Below, one piece after another: positions 40,208 through 49,687 of a DNA stretch of 64,000 nucleotides (position 1 is its first letter; the number at the start of each line of letters is the position of its first letter). The notes under the pieces are model-generated. The model did not search any database. It saw only the letters and a program-made list of their open reading frames with translations, and was not told the DNA's origin. Location: contig NZ_CP075523.1 of NCBI RefSeq assembly GCF_018502385.1, positions 2,542,001 through 2,606,000 of the forward strand, written 5' to 3'. This DNA is from Synechococcus sp. LA31. Its GTDB lineage: Bacteria; Cyanobacteriota; Cyanobacteriia; PCC-6307; Cyanobiaceae. The position numbers were made by a program, and so were the translations under genes.

Positions 40208-41535
40208 GGCAGCGTGCCCTCCTGGCGCCGGCTGGGTTGATCCTGCTGCCGGTCGAGCCGGGGGGTGCGGTAGGTGCCGGTGAGATCGCGCAGGATCGGC
40301 AGCAGATAGCTCACCGGTGTGCGCCATTCCACGTAGGCGTGCGCCTTGAGGGTGAGGCCTTCGCGAATGGGAAACACGCTGCTGCCGTTGGAGAGGGTCC
40401 AGCGGTAGCCGTCGTCGCTGTTGGGCTTGGGGCGCAGCTTGATGCTGCTGCGGATCACCGGGCCACTGGCCACCAGCGACTGGGCCAGGGGCGGGTTGCC
40501 CATGGTGGTGTTGATGTCTTCCGGGGTGGCCGGCAGCAGGCTCACCCGTTCCACCACACCCTGAATCCCACCGAAGCGACCGCGCTGCTGCCAGTCGGGC
40601 ACCACCTCAATGCCCTGGCCGTGCTGCAGACGTCGGGCATCGGCGGGGTGGAAGTAGGCGATGGCCTGGAGGGCTGGGGGTGGTTCGTTGGTGTCTGTGG
40701 CGGCGGATGAGCCCAGGGTGCCCAGGCGCTGCCCCGGTTTCACCGTTTGGCCGCGGATCACCTGCAGATCGAGGATGCTGCCGTCGCGTTTGGCGGTGAG
40801 GTTGCCCTCGTATTGGAGGCGGGCCTCGCTCACGCGCACTTCACGGCGGGTGTTGTCGATGCGGAAGCGCCGCTGCTGCTGCTCGGTGTCGATGTCGAGC
40901 TTCACCTTGGTGTAAGCGCTGATCACATCCTTTTCGCGGATGGTGAGCTCATCGAGCTCCACTTGCAGCTGGGTGTTGCGATCGGAGGTGGCCACCACCT
41001 CCTGGCCCAGGGGGGCCACCACGTCCGTTTTGGCGAGGTGGGCGAAGTCGGCCACTTTCTGGGCATAGGTGCCCTGCAGGCTGCGCACCCGTTGCCGCTC
41101 CCGTTCCAGCTTCCGTAGGGCTGTGTCGCGCACCTCGCGGGCTGCCGCCAGCCGGATCGCGTCGCGGCGGTTCAGGTCGCTGTTGATCTGCTCGAGTTCG
41201 CGCAGGTCGCGCTCCTGGCGTTCCAACTGCTTTTCCAGCGCCGGCTGATCGAGCACGATCAGCAACTGGCCTTTGCGCACTCGATCGCCCACCTTCACGT
41301 TGAGCTCGCGGATCTGACCTTCAGCGCGGCTGTCGAGCACGGTGGCGCCGCCAGGCACGATCACCACCCCGCGGCCGACCACCTCGGTGGGCACCGGCCA
41401 GAACAGAGCCCAGAGCGCGGTGAGGCCGCCGACGCTGATCAGGCTGAGCAGCACCTGACCATCGGGATCGGCGGCCTGCTGCTGCGCCCAGCCCCGCAGG
41501 CTCAGGAGGGATGGCTTGAGGTTCAACGCTGGCAT
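40204..41535 (-). CDS. HlyD-family periplasmic adaptor (membrane fusion protein)
   Basis: 443-residue adaptor joining an inner-membrane exporter to a TolC channel. One N-terminal membrane helix (about 27-46), a biotinyl-lipoyl half (GGATVLDSRAEGQIRELNVKVGDRV and following KGQLLIVLDQP), a long coiled-coil hairpin (about 95-245), the second lipoyl half (LTAKRDGSILDLQVIRGQTVKPGQRLGTLG) and beta-barrel parts. The architecture is like the adaptor of NHLP/bacteriocin-type exporters. No ABC exporter ATPase or peptidase is present in this window. Start ATG 41535. Confidence 0.88.
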   Translation of the reverse strand: MPALNLKPSLLSLRGWAQQQAADPDGQVLLSLISVGGLTALWALFWPVPTEVVGRGVVIVPGGATVLDSRAEGQIRELNVKVGDRVRKGQLLIVLDQPALEKQLERQERDLRELEQINSDLNRRDAIRLAAAREVRDTALRKLERERQRVRSLQGTYAQKVADFAHLAKTDVVAPLGQEVVATSDRNTQLQVELDELTIREKDVISAYTKVKLDIDTEQQQRRFRIDNTRREVRVSEARLQYEGNLTAKRDGSILDLQVIRGQTVKPGQRLGTLGSSAATDTNEPPPALQAIAYFHPADARRLQHGQGIEVVPDWQQRGRFGGIQGVVERVSLLPATPEDINTTMGNPPLAQSLVASGPVIRSSIKLRPKPNSDDGYRWTLSNGSSVFPIREGLTLKAHAYVEWRTPVSYLLPILRDLTGTYRTPRLDRQQDQPSRRQEGTLP

Positions 41536-41613
41536 CGCACCCGCACCATCATTCCGGCCCACCCGCGATTGCGCACGACGGCGTTGACAATGGAAGGATC
41601 GTTGACGTCTGTC

Positions 41614-42021
41614 ATGTCCTCCACCCACCGACTCGGCCATGTCGCCCTGCGGGTGCAGGACATGGACCGCGCCAAGGCTTTCTATCTGGGGCTGGGGTTA
41701 AGGCTCACCTGGGATGCCCACGACTGGTGCTATCTGCAGTGGCCCCACAGCGGGGAAGGCATCGCCCTGCTGAGCCCGGACTACCGCGCCGCTGGCCCCC
41801 ACTTCGCCTTCCACTTCCAGGAGCGGGGCGAGGTGGATCGGATCCGCGAGCAGCTGGTGCAGCAGGGGCACAGCTGCGGTCCGGTTCACGACCACCGCGA
41901 TGGAACCGCCTCCTTCTACATGCAGGATCCGGAAGGCAACTGGCTCGAGATGCTCTACGAGCCAGCTGAGGGGCTGCCCTCCAATGTGGGCGTGGAACCG
42001 ATCGCCGTGGGTCGCGCGTGA
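41614..42021 (+). CDS. VOC-family (glyoxalase/dioxygenase fold) protein
   Basis: 135-residue protein with one beta-alpha-beta-beta-beta pair of each half: RLGHVALRVQDMDRAKAFYLGLGLRL and FAFHFQERGEVDRIREQLVQQG...ASFYMQDPEGNWLEMLYEP. Metal ligands typical of the fold are the His of LGHVALRV and the Glu of WLEMLYE. Substrate unknown; glyoxalase I is possible but the sequence is not diagnostic. ATG 41614 is used; ATG 41590 is in frame. The stop overlaps the mutS2 GTG. Confidence 0.85.
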   Translation: MSSTHRLGHVALRVQDMDRAKAFYLGLGLRLTWDAHDWCYLQWPHSGEGIALLSPDYRAAGPHFAFHFQERGEVDRIREQLVQQGHSCGPVHDHRDGTASFYMQDPEGNWLEMLYEPAEGLPSNVGVEPIAVGRA

Positions 42022-44543
42022 CGGTTGGGGGTTCTGTGCACGCGCCAGCTGCTCTCCTTGGAGATCCAGAGCCTGCCGCCGCTGCGAAGTCGCAACGCCT
42101 CCCTTCCCTCACCCTGAGCCCGATCCAGCTCGAGGCTCTGGAGCTGCTCGAGTGGCGCCGGCTCGGTGAGCACGTGGCGGGCTTTGCCGGCACCACGGCT
42201 GGGCGCAGCCTCTGCCGGGAGTTGCCCTTGGCCCCCAGCCTTCAGGTCAGCCAGCAGTGGCTAGCCCAAACCGGTGAACTGTTGGCCCTCGATGGCCTCA
42301 CCGAAGGTGGCCTCAGCTTTCAGGGGGTGGCAGACCTGCAGCGCACCGTGCAGCTCTGCGCCAAAGGTGGCGTGGCTGGGGCTGATGAACTGCTGGATGT
42401 GGCCACCACCCTGGCGGCGGCCCGGCGCCTGCGCCGCCAGATCGATGATGCGGAGCTGCGCCCCGTCACCACAGCGATGGTGGAGGGATTGCGCACGCTG
42501 CCGGAGCTCGAGCAGCGCCTGCGCTTCTGCATCGAAGACGGCGGCCGTGTGGCGGATCGAGCCAGCCCGCCTCTGGCCCAGCTGCGCCGTCAGATCGCCT
42601 CCGCTCGCCAGGAGCGCCGCGATCGCCTGAATGATCTGCTGCGCCGTTACGCGGCCGTGTTGCAGGACAACGTGATCGCCGAGCGCAATGGCCGGCCGGT
42701 GTTGGCGGTGAAGGCGGGCTTGGCCGGACAGTTGCCTGGCCTTGTGCACGACAGCTCCGCCTCCGGCAGCACGGTGTTTATCGAGCCCCAGGCCGTGATT
42801 CCCCTGGGCAATCGGCTGCGGCAGCTCGAAGGAGAAGAGCGCGAAGCCGAGCGCGCGGTGCTCCAAGAGCTCAGTGCGCTGGTGGGCGACGAGCAAGCGG
42901 CGCTGGAGCATCTCCAGCAGGTGCTGCTCCAGTTGGATGCAGCCTTGGCCCGGGCCCGCTACGGCGCCTGGTTGGGGGCGGTGCGGCCGGAGCTGGTCGC
43001 CGATCCGCTGGCACCGTTGCGGCTGGAGGGGCTGCGACACCCCCTGCTGCTCTGGCAGGAGCGCCGCGACGGTACCCACCCTGTGGTGCCGGTGAGCGTG
43101 CGGGTGCATGAGGGCTTGCGGGTGGTCGCGATCACAGGCCCCAACACCGGCGGCAAAACCGTGACCCTGAAAAGCGTGGGCCTGGCGGCCCTGATGGCCC
43201 GTGCCGGTTTGTTCTTGCCTTGCAGCGGCACACCGCAGCTGCCCTGGTGCGCTCAGGTGCTGGCCGATATCGGTGATGAGCAGTCGTTGCAGCAAAACCT
43301 CTCCACCTTCAGCGGCCATGTGCGCCGCATTGCCCGGATCCTGGAGGCCTTGCCCCCAGCCGCTGCTGATCTCGGGGCTGCTTCAGGTGCCTCACTGGTG
43401 TTGCTCGATGAGGTGGGGGCCGGTACCGATCCCACCGAAGGCACGGCCCTGGCCATTGCCCTGTTGCGCCAATTGGCGGAGCGGGCGCGGCTCACCATCG
43501 CCACCACTCACTTCGGTGAGCTCAAGGCCCTCAAATACAACGACGCCCGCTTTGAAAACGCCTCCGTGGCCTTCGATGTGGAGACCCTCTCGCCCACCTA
43601 TCGCCTGCAATGGGGTATCCCAGGGCGCAGCAACGCCCTGGCGATCGCCAGCCGCCTGGGGCTTGATGGCCAGGTGCTGGAGGAAGCCCAACAGCTGTTG
43701 GCTCCCCGTGGTGAAGGAGAGGTGAATCAGGTGATTGCCGGCCTGGAAAACCAGCGGCAGCGCCAGCAGGAGGCGGCCGAGGAGGCCGCGGCGCTTCTAG
43801 CCCGCACTGAGTTGCTGCACGAAGAGCTGCTGCAGCGCTGGCAGCAGCAGAAGGAGCAAAGCGCCGAACTGCAAGAGCAGCGCCGTCAGCAGTTGGAGCG
43901 CTCGATCCGCGATGGCCAGAAGGAGGTGCGGCGCACCATCCGGCGCCTCCGCCAAGGCCGCGATCTGGATACCGCCAGCCTCGGCGAAACGGCCCGCCGC
44001 GCCGGCCAGCGGCTCAAATCCCTGGAGCAGCAGCACCGGCCTCAGCCCGAACGGCGTGATCACAAGGGTTGGCGTCCGGCGCTGGGGGATCGGGTGCGGG
44101 TTCTCTCGCTGGGCAAGGCGGGGGAGGTGCTGGCGCTCTCCGCTGATGGCCGCGAACTCACCGTGCGCTGCGGCGTGATGCGCCTCAACCTCGAGCTCTC
44201 GGCGATTGAGGGCCTCAACGGCGAAAAGCCCGCTCCGCCGGAGGTCAGCAAGCCTCAGGTGCAGGTGCGTAGCCGTCAATCCTTTGGTGGTCGCAGTCCG
44301 GATGTGCGCACCGAGCGCAACACGGTGGATGTGCGCGGCATGCGGGTGCATGAAGCCGAGGCGGCGGTGGAGGAGGTGCTGCGCAGCGCCAACGGCCCCA
44401 CTTGGGTGATCCATGGCATCGGCACGGGCAAGCTCAAGCGGGGCCTACGGGCTTGGCTCGATGGGCTGCCTTATGTGGAGCGGGTCAGCGATGCCGAGCA
44501 GGGTGATGGCGGCCAGGGCTGCAGTGTGATCTGGCTGAAATGA
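42018..44543 (+). CDS. mutS2: Endonuclease MutS2 with Smr domain
   Basis: MutS-family ATPase that in other bacteria suppresses recombination or rescues collided ribosomes. The 841-residue protein lacks the mismatch-recognition domain I. It has the core/lever region, Walker A ITGPNTGGKTVTLK (near residue 373), the VLADIGDEQSLQQNLSTFSGH motif, Walker B LVLLDEVGAGTDPTEG and ATTHFGELK. A coiled-coil clamp (about 560-650) follows, and a C-terminal Smr nuclease domain (VDVRGMRVHEAEAAVEEVL, WVIHGIGTGKLKRGL). The N-terminal 35 residues look like an extension. The GTG start overlaps the VOC stop. Confidence 0.95.
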   Translation: MTVGGSVHAPAALLGDPEPAAAAKSQRLPSLTLSPIQLEALELLEWRRLGEHVAGFAGTTAGRSLCRELPLAPSLQVSQQWLAQTGELLALDGLTEGGLSFQGVADLQRTVQLCAKGGVAGADELLDVATTLAAARRLRRQIDDAELRPVTTAMVEGLRTLPELEQRLRFCIEDGGRVADRASPPLAQLRRQIASARQERRDRLNDLLRRYAAVLQDNVIAERNGRPVLAVKAGLAGQLPGLVHDSSASGSTVFIEPQAVIPLGNRLRQLEGEEREAERAVLQELSALVGDEQAALEHLQQVLLQLDAALARARYGAWLGAVRPELVADPLAPLRLEGLRHPLLLWQERRDGTHPVVPVSVRVHEGLRVVAITGPNTGGKTVTLKSVGLAALMARAGLFLPCSGTPQLPWCAQVLADIGDEQSLQQNLSTFSGHVRRIARILEALPPAAADLGAASGASLVLLDEVGAGTDPTEGTALAIALLRQLAERARLTIATTHFGELKALKYNDARFENASVAFDVETLSPTYRLQWGIPGRSNALAIASRLGLDGQVLEEAQQLLAPRGEGEVNQVIAGLENQRQRQQEAAEEAAALLARTELLHEELLQRWQQQKEQSAELQEQRRQQLERSIRDGQKEVRRTIRRLRQGRDLDTASLGETARRAGQRLKSLEQQHRPQPERRDHKGWRPALGDRVRVLSLGKAGEVLALSADGRELTVRCGVMRLNLELSAIEGLNGEKPAPPEVSKPQVQVRSRQSFGGRSPDVRTERNTVDVRGMRVHEAEAAVEEVLRSANGPTWVIHGIGTGKLKRGLRAWLDGLPYVERVSDAEQGDGGQGCSVIWLK

Positions 44544-44570
44544 GCTGGCAGTGATGGCCCGCCCCTGGGC

Positions 44571-45815
44571 TCAACCCAGCTCAGGCAGCACCGGCTCCCG
44601 CCTAGGCGCAGCAGCCGGCTTCGGCCTGGGGATGGCCTCGCCGGCTTGATCAAACAGGCGCCAGCCCTGAGGATCCACCTCCAGGTGAATGCTCTGGCCG
44701 GGCACAAGCTGTTGATCGGGCTCGGCCCGTAGCTGCACCAAGTGATCCCCCTCCAGCAGGCGCGCGGTGAGCAGTTGCTCGTTGCCCAGCCCCTCCACAT
44801 GGCAGATCTCGGCCGCCAGATTGCGGTTAGTGGCAGGCGCCAGCTTCAGGTGCTCGGCCCGCAGGCCGCCGCTGAGCAGTTCGCTTCCACCCTTGTGCTG
44901 CCATTCCAACAGCGCCTCCGCCATCGGCCCCTCCGGTGTAAAGCGGCGGCTGCCAAGTTGGAGTTGGCCGGCTCCCACACTGATCATCGGCAGCAGGTTC
45001 ATCGGCGGGCTGCCGATGAACTGGGCCACAAACAGGTTGCTGGGCCATTGGTAGAGCTCGGCGGGAGTGCCGAGCTGCTGGAGATGGCCGCGGTTGAGCA
45101 CGGCGATGCGGTGGCCCATCGTCATCGCTTCCACCTGGTCGTGGGTCACGTAAACCGTGGTGGTCCCCAGCCGCCGCTGCAGCTCCACGATCTGGGCGCG
45201 GGTGCCGGTGCGCAGCTTGGCGTCGAGGTTGCTGAGCGGTTCATCCATCAGGAACACCGCGGGCTGGCGAGCGATGGCCCGGCCCAGGGCCACGCGCTGC
45301 TTCTGGCCGCCAGAGAGCTCCTTGGGCAGGCGATCGAGCAGATGGTCGAGCTCGAGCGTGGCGGCCACGTCCTGGATCCGCGCTTCGATGCGGGCTTCGC
45401 GGCTGGAGGCGATCTGCAGAGGGTGGGGCAGGCCGCGGCTGGCCTGGTGCAGGCCGTCTTGCAGTTGCTGCAGGGGGGTGCGCCGGCGTTGACGGCGCAG
45501 GCCGAAGCCGATGTTGCCTGCCACGTTCAAGTGGGGATAGAGCGCGTAGCTCTGGAACACCATCGCCACATCCCGCTGGGCGGGCCGCAGCCCGGTCACG
45601 CAGCGATCCCCTACGAAAATGTCGCCGTCCGTCGGGGCCTCCAGCCCTGCCAACAGGCGCAGCAGGGTGCTTTTACCGCAGCCGGAGGGGCCCACTAGCA
45701 CCAGGAACTCACCATCGGCGATCTGTAGATCCACCTGGCGGAGCACCTGCACGGGCGCACTGCCCCGCCGTGGTGGGTAGGTCTTGCTGACCTGCTGGAA
45801 GCGAACCTCTGCCAA
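44571..45815 (-). CDS. Sugar-type ABC transporter ATP-binding protein (MalK/UgpC family)
   Basis: 414-residue ATPase for carbohydrate or compatible-solute import. It has Walker [14 protein letters not shown]-loop [12 protein letters not shown], signature [14 protein letters not shown], Walker [17 protein letters not shown] and His-switch [11 protein letters not shown]-terminal TOBE-type regulatory domain (about 260-400) is as in MalK. About 30 extra residues sit between the Q-loop and the signature ([18 protein letters not shown] and the next segment), a lineage-type insertion. No permease or binding protein is nearby. The start is probably TTG 45815; a longer frame runs into obgE and is rejected. 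Confidence 0.9.
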   Translation of the reverse strand: MAEVRFQQVSKTYPPRRGSAPVQVLRQVDLQIADGEFLVLVGPSGCGKSTLLRLLAGLEAPTDGDIFVGDRCVTGLRPAQRDVAMVFQSYALYPHLNVAGNIGFGLRRQRRRTPLQQLQDGLHQASRGLPHPLQIASSREARIEARIQDVAATLELDHLLDRLPKELSGGQKQRVALGRAIARQPAVFLMDEPLSNLDAKLRTGTRAQIVELQRRLGTTTVYVTHDQVEAMTMGHRIAVLNRGHLQQLGTPAELYQWPSNLFVAQFIGSPPMNLLPMISVGAGQLQLGSRRFTPEGPMAEALLEWQHKGGSELLSGGLRAEHLKLAPATNRNLAAEICHVEGLGNEQLLTARLLEGDHLVQLRAEPDQQLVPGQSIHLEVDPQGWRLFDQAGEAIPRPKPAAAPRREPVLPELG

Positions 45816-45854
45816 GACCAGGCCACACGGCGGCTCGATCCTAGGGTTGGTCAA

Positions 45855-46844
45855 ATGCAGTTCATTGATCAGGCCCGCATTGCGGTGCGGGCTGGCCGCG
45901 GCGGCGACGGCATTGCGGCCTTCCGCCGGGAGAAATATGTGCCGGCCGGCGGCCCTTCCGGCGGCGATGGCGGTCGTGGTGGCGACGTGTGGCTGGAGGC
46001 CGATCCCAACCTCCAGACCTTGCTCGACTTCAAATACAAGCGCCTGTTTGAAGCTGTGGATGGCCGTCGCGGCGGCCCAAACAAGAGCACTGGGGCCAGC
46101 GGCGATGGGCTCACGATCAAGGTGCCCTGCGGCACCGAGGTGCGTGATCTGCGCACGGGCATCCTGCTGGGCGATCTCACCGAACCGGGCGAGAAGCTGT
46201 TGGTGGCGGTGGGCGGCCGGGCCGGCCTTGGCAATGCCCATTACCTGAGCAACCGCAATCGCGCTCCTGAGAAGTTCACCGAGGGCCGCGATGGCGAGGA
46301 GTGGAATCTGCAGCTTGAGCTCAAGCTGCTGGCCGAGGTGGGGATTATCGGCTTGCCTAATGCCGGCAAGAGCACACTGATCTCCGTTCTCTCAGCGGCC
46401 CGGCCAAAGATTGCCGACTACCCCTTCACCACCTTGGTGCCCAACCTCGGCGTGGTGCGCCGTCCCACGGGCGATGGCACCGTGTTTGCCGACATTCCCG
46501 GGCTGATTGCCGGTGCCGCCCAGGGGGCTGGGCTGGGCCATGATTTCTTGCGCCACATCCAGCGAACGCGCCTGCTGATCCACCTCGTGGATGCGAGCTC
46601 GGAGGATGTGGTGCGTGACCTGCAGGTGGTCGAGCAGGAGCTCGCCGCCTATGGCAATGGGCTTGATGAGCGGCCATGCCTGGTGGCGCTCAACAAAACA
46701 GAGCTGCTGCTCGACGACGAACTGGAAGAGCGGGTCAAACAGGTCAGCGACCACTGCGGCCAACCTGTGATGGCGATTTCCGCCGCCACGTCACACAATC
46801 TCGACACATTGCTGGCTGCAACCTGGAAGGAGCTCGGGATCTGA
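45855..46844 (+). CDS. obgE: GTPase ObgE/CgtA
   Basis: Ribosome-associated GTPase involved in 50S maturation and stress control. The 329-residue protein has the Obg fold with glycine-rich repeats ([21 protein letters not shown] and [11 protein letters not shown]), then the G domain: G1 [12 protein letters not shown], switch I/G2 [12 protein letters not shown]3 [10 protein letters not shown]4 LNKTEL and G5 SAAT. No OCT domain, as is usual outside Gram-positives. It is divergent from the ABC gene with 39 bases between starts. Confidence 0.96.
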   Translation: MQFIDQARIAVRAGRGGDGIAAFRREKYVPAGGPSGGDGGRGGDVWLEADPNLQTLLDFKYKRLFEAVDGRRGGPNKSTGASGDGLTIKVPCGTEVRDLRTGILLGDLTEPGEKLLVAVGGRAGLGNAHYLSNRNRAPEKFTEGRDGEEWNLQLELKLLAEVGIIGLPNAGKSTLISVLSAARPKIADYPFTTLVPNLGVVRRPTGDGTVFADIPGLIAGAAQGAGLGHDFLRHIQRTRLLIHLVDASSEDVVRDLQVVEQELAAYGNGLDERPCLVALNKTELLLDDELEERVKQVSDHCGQPVMAISAATSHNLDTLLAATWKELGI

Positions 46845-46847
46845 GGC

Positions 46848-46876
46848 TCGTTCCAGGTGCGTGCCACTGGGGAACG
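46848..46876. terminator. Inverted repeat between convergent obgE and cp12
   Basis: TCGTTCCAGGTG (46848-46859) pairs with CACTGGGGAACGA (46864-46876), allowing a bulged G and one extra G. It lies between the two stops. No T-run follows on either strand, so a bidirectional terminator is only likely, not certain. Confidence 0.5.
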
Positions 46877-46878
46877 AC

Positions 46879-47097
46879 TCAGTCGTCGTAGACGAGGCAC
46901 TCAGGCGCGTCGGGATTGAGGTCGCAGAACACCTCGAGCGGAGAGGGGTCTTTCTTCTCCTCAGGGTGATGCGTCTTGTATTCCTCAAGGCTCTTCACCT
47001 CTTCTTCGAGGTGGCGAACCTTGCCCTGATCGCCGGCAGCGCGCGCCGCTTCGATCTCGGTTTTGTCCTTGGCGATGTGGTCGTCGATCGTGGTCAT
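46879..47097 (-). CDS. cp12: CP12-domain protein lacking the N-terminal cysteine pair
   Basis: 72-residue Calvin-cycle regulator. CP12 bridges GAPDH and PRK into an inactive dark complex. The C-terminal GAPDH-binding motif is complete: FCDLNPDAPECLVYDD with both cysteines. The N-terminal PRK-binding cysteine pair is absent, and the usual core AWD-VEEL is replaced by a charged helix (KVRHLEEEVKSLEEY). The start is ATG 47097 (MTTIDDHIAKDKTEIE); an in-frame start at 47142 adds residues without cysteine pairs apart from a single CGT. So this is a variant that should bind GAPDH but might not lock PRK in the usual redox way. Confidence 0.9.
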   Translation of the reverse strand: MTTIDDHIAKDKTEIEAARAAGDQGKVRHLEEEVKSLEEYKTHHPEEKKDPSPLEVFCDLNPDAPECLVYDD

Positions 47098-47262
47098 GGA
47101 GGAGGCCGGATTGTTCAGGCCGCTCGACGTCCCGCACACCATACGGGCTATGCGCCATGCCGGTCGCGCTTTGTGGTGGGCTTCTGATTTCGGCCTGTTG
47201 GTGTGCTCCGCGGCGCCATCAGTGTGGTTTTGCTAGGGAAGGATCACAAGGCTCCTGGGGCC

Positions 47263-47760
47263 ATGACACGCATCCGCCAACGCCGCGATCGCCATTTCAT
47301 CGACGATCAGAGCCGTCTCTATTGGATCAATGGTCCGGAGCATCACTGCTACCTCTCCGAGCAACGCCAATGGCGATCCGGCCTGACCTTTGAAGAGGTG
47401 CTCGAGTGGAAGCAGTGTGCTCCGAGCGGCCTGGTTAGCCAGCGGTTCCCTTCGCTCCAGGCGGCCTGTGAAGCTTTTGAACACCACCAGGTGCAGTGGT
47501 CGCTAGATCTCTACCTCCGCCGCATGGGCGATGAGATGGCCCTGCAGCGCGGCGTTGACGACTACAAACCAACTGCCCTTCAAGACGAAGAGCAGCGCAC
47601 GGGCTGTCTGCGCCGCCAACCCTGGCTCGGTGCCGAACCCAGTCGCCCCCCCCGCTGTGAACTCAGCGCCCGGCCTGCCTCCTGCCGGCCTGCGACGCCG
47701 GAGCTCCCCCATCAGCTGCGCCGGCGCCGCAGCAGTGCGCTCAACCCGCCAGTTCGCTGA
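47263..47760 (+). CDS. Protein of unknown function, convergent with an ABC-F gene
   Basis: 165 residues from ATG 47263. The N-terminal 90 residues look folded (RRDRHFIDDQSRLYWINGPE, RQWRSGLTFEEVLEWKQ, FPSLQAACEAFEHHQV); the rest is rich in Arg/Pro/Cys with no recognisable pattern (for example CRPATPELPHQLRRRR) and could be poorly conserved. No domain recognised. Overlaps the 3' end of the ABC-F gene by 20 bases. The 165 bases between it and cp12 show no further gene. Confidence 0.6.
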   Translation: MTRIRQRRDRHFIDDQSRLYWINGPEHHCYLSEQRQWRSGLTFEEVLEWKQCAPSGLVSQRFPSLQAACEAFEHHQVQWSLDLYLRRMGDEMALQRGVDDYKPTALQDEEQRTGCLRRQPWLGAEPSRPPRCELSARPASCRPATPELPHQLRRRRSSALNPPVR

Positions 47761-49687
47761 GCTCCAGCCAGCGCTCCTCGCCGCGGACGATGCGCTCCAG
47801 GAGTTCGGAGAGTTCGCCGCTCAGGGCTTCCAGGGCGGCGTAATCGCTGCCGCCAGCAGCTAGCTGGGCTTCTAGAGCGCCCCGCTGTTTCTCCCAGCGC
47901 GGCAGCTCTGCATCGAGCTTCTCCAGTTCACGGGATTCTTTGAAGCTGCGGCGGCGGTTCTTGGTTGGGGCCGCGGCGGCTGGGGGCGGTTCGGCCGTGG
48001 GGGCGGCGGTGGTGGCTGAGCCGCCGCTTGTTGTGCTGCTCAGGGTCTGCTGCCGCTCGAGATAGCTGCTGTAGTTGCCTTCAAAACGTTGCAGCCTGCT
48101 CCGCTCGAAGCAGAACAGCCGATCCACGGTGCGATCGAGGAAGTAGCGGTCGTGGGACACCACCACGACACAGCCTCGGAAGTCTTCGAGGAAGTCTTCC
48201 AGCACGGTGAGGGTCTGTACGTCGAGGTCGTTGGTGGGCTCATCCAGCAGCAGCACATTGGGGGCTTCGATCAGCAGCCGGCAGAGGTGCAGCCGCCGCC
48301 GCTCGCCGCCGGAGAGCTTGCTCACTGGCTGGTGTTGCTGCGCCGGAGGGAACAGGAAGCGCTCCAGCAGCTGGGATGCACTGAGGCTGGAGCCTTCCAG
48401 TTCCACTGTGCTGGCTGCCTCTTTCACAACATCGATCACCTTGCGCTGACGGCCGGCCGCATCGGTGCTTTCGAGCACGTTGTGGCTGTGTTGATCGAAG
48501 TAGGCGAGTTTCACCGTGCTGCCCAGCTCGATCCTGCCGGCCTGGGCCGTGCGTCGCCCGGCGATCAGATCGAGCAAGGTGGATTTCCCGGAACCGTTGG
48601 GGCCAATGATTCCCACCCGATCTTCCGGGCTGAAGTCGTAGCTGAACTCCCTGAGCAACGGGTCGGCACCGCTGGCCTGGTGGGCATCGGTGGCCCACAC
48701 CGAGAGCCCGTCGGCTTCGATGGCGCGCTTGCCCAGGCGTCGTTGATTGGTGGCCAGGCTCAGCTGACCTTTGGCCTGCCGCTTGGGTTGCTCTTGCATG
48801 GCCTCGATCCGCTGGATACGGGCCTTCTGTTTGGTGCTACGTGCTTTCGGGCCGCGCTTGAGCCATTCCAATTCCCGGCGCAACACGTTGCGCAGCTTGG
48901 CTTCGCTCGCTGCTTCGGAGGCATCCTCTTCCGCCTTGCGAGCCAGGTAGTAGGCGTAGTTGCCGCTGTAGCTGCGGGCCTCGCCCCGGTCGACTTCCAC
49001 GATCCGGTTCGTCACCTGATCCAGCACATAGCGGTCATGGGTGATCAGCACCAGGGCGCCGCGGAAGCGTTGCAGGTAACCCTGCAGCCACTGGATGCAG
49101 TCGGCATCGAGGTGGTTGGTGGGTTCATCGAGCAGCAGCACATCCGGATCCGCCACCAAAGCCGCCGCTAGCGCCAGGCGTTTGCGGTAACCCCCGGAGA
49201 GATCACCCACGCGGCGCTTGGTGTCGCCGATGCCGAGCCGCTGCAGCACTTCACGGATCTGCTGCTCCAGATCCCAGGCTTGGCTCTGATCCATCCGAGC
49301 GTTGAGATCGCCCAACTCCGCCAGCAGGGCCGTGTCGTCGTCGCCCTTGGCGTGGGCGAGGGCGAGGGCGTCGCTCACGGCGGTGTACCGCCGCAGCAGC
49401 TGCATCTTTTCGCCGCTTTCGGCGAACACCTGCTCGAGCACACTGCGCTCCGGATCCATCTCCGGCTCCTGGCTCACCAACACAATGCGGGCCTGGGGCA
49501 GCACGCGCCGTTCGCCTGACCCGGGCGGCTCTAGCCCAGCCAGCACCCGCATCAAGGTTGACTTGCCAGCTCCATTGGGGCCGATCAGCCCGAGACGCTC
49601 CCGCTCGCCCACATGCAGGCTGAGGCCATCAAAGAGGGTGCGAATGCCGTAGTCCTTGCGGACATCCACCAGGCTGATCAAACTCAC
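47741..49687 (-). CDS. ABC-F family ATPase (Uup-like)
   Basis: 648-residue protein with two ABC domains and no membrane segment, the ABC-F layout of ribosome-associated ATPases. First domain: GPNGAGKSTLMR, LSGGYRKRLALA, VLLLDEPTNHLD. Linker with WLKRGPKARSTKQKARI (P-site interaction motif region). Second domain: GPNGSGKSTLLD, LSGGERRRLHL, VLLLDEPTNDLD. C-terminal Ala/Pro linker and a coiled coil (FKESRELEKLDAELPRWEKQ and beyond), as in Uup. Starts at GTG 49687, overlapping the DUF2301 stop (GTGA). Confidence 0.94.
   Translation of the reverse strand: MSLISLVDVRKDYGIRTLFDGLSLHVGERERLGLIGPNGAGKSTLMRVLAGLEPPGSGERRVLPQARIVLVSQEPEMDPERSVLEQVFAESGEKMQLLRRYTAVSDALALAHAKGDDDTALLAELGDLNARMDQSQAWDLEQQIREVLQRLGIGDTKRRVGDLSGGYRKRLALAAALVADPDVLLLDEPTNHLDADCIQWLQGYLQRFRGALVLITHDRYVLDQVTNRIVEVDRGEARSYSGNYAYYLARKAEEDASEAASEAKLRNVLRRELEWLKRGPKARSTKQKARIQRIEAMQEQPKRQAKGQLSLATNQRRLGKRAIEADGLSVWATDAHQASGADPLLREFSYDFSPEDRVGIIGPNGSGKSTLLDLIAGRRTAQAGRIELGSTVKLAYFDQHSHNVLESTDAAGRQRKVIDVVKEAASTVELEGSSLSASQLLERFLFPPAQQHQPVSKLSGGERRRLHLCRLLIEAPNVLLLDEPTNDLDVQTLTVLEDFLEDFRGCVVVVSHDRYFLDRTVDRLFCFERSRLQRFEGNYSSYLERQQTLSSTTSGGSATTAAPTAEPPPAAAAPTKNRRRSFKESRELEKLDAELPRWEKQRGALEAQLAAGGSDYAALEALSGELSELLERIVRGEERWLELSELAG

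Noticed and set aside
41536-41640. Extended N-terminus of the HlyD adaptor
   Set aside because: The 35 added residues are Arg/Gln-rich, lie over the divergent VOC start and come before a good ATG that fits the family.
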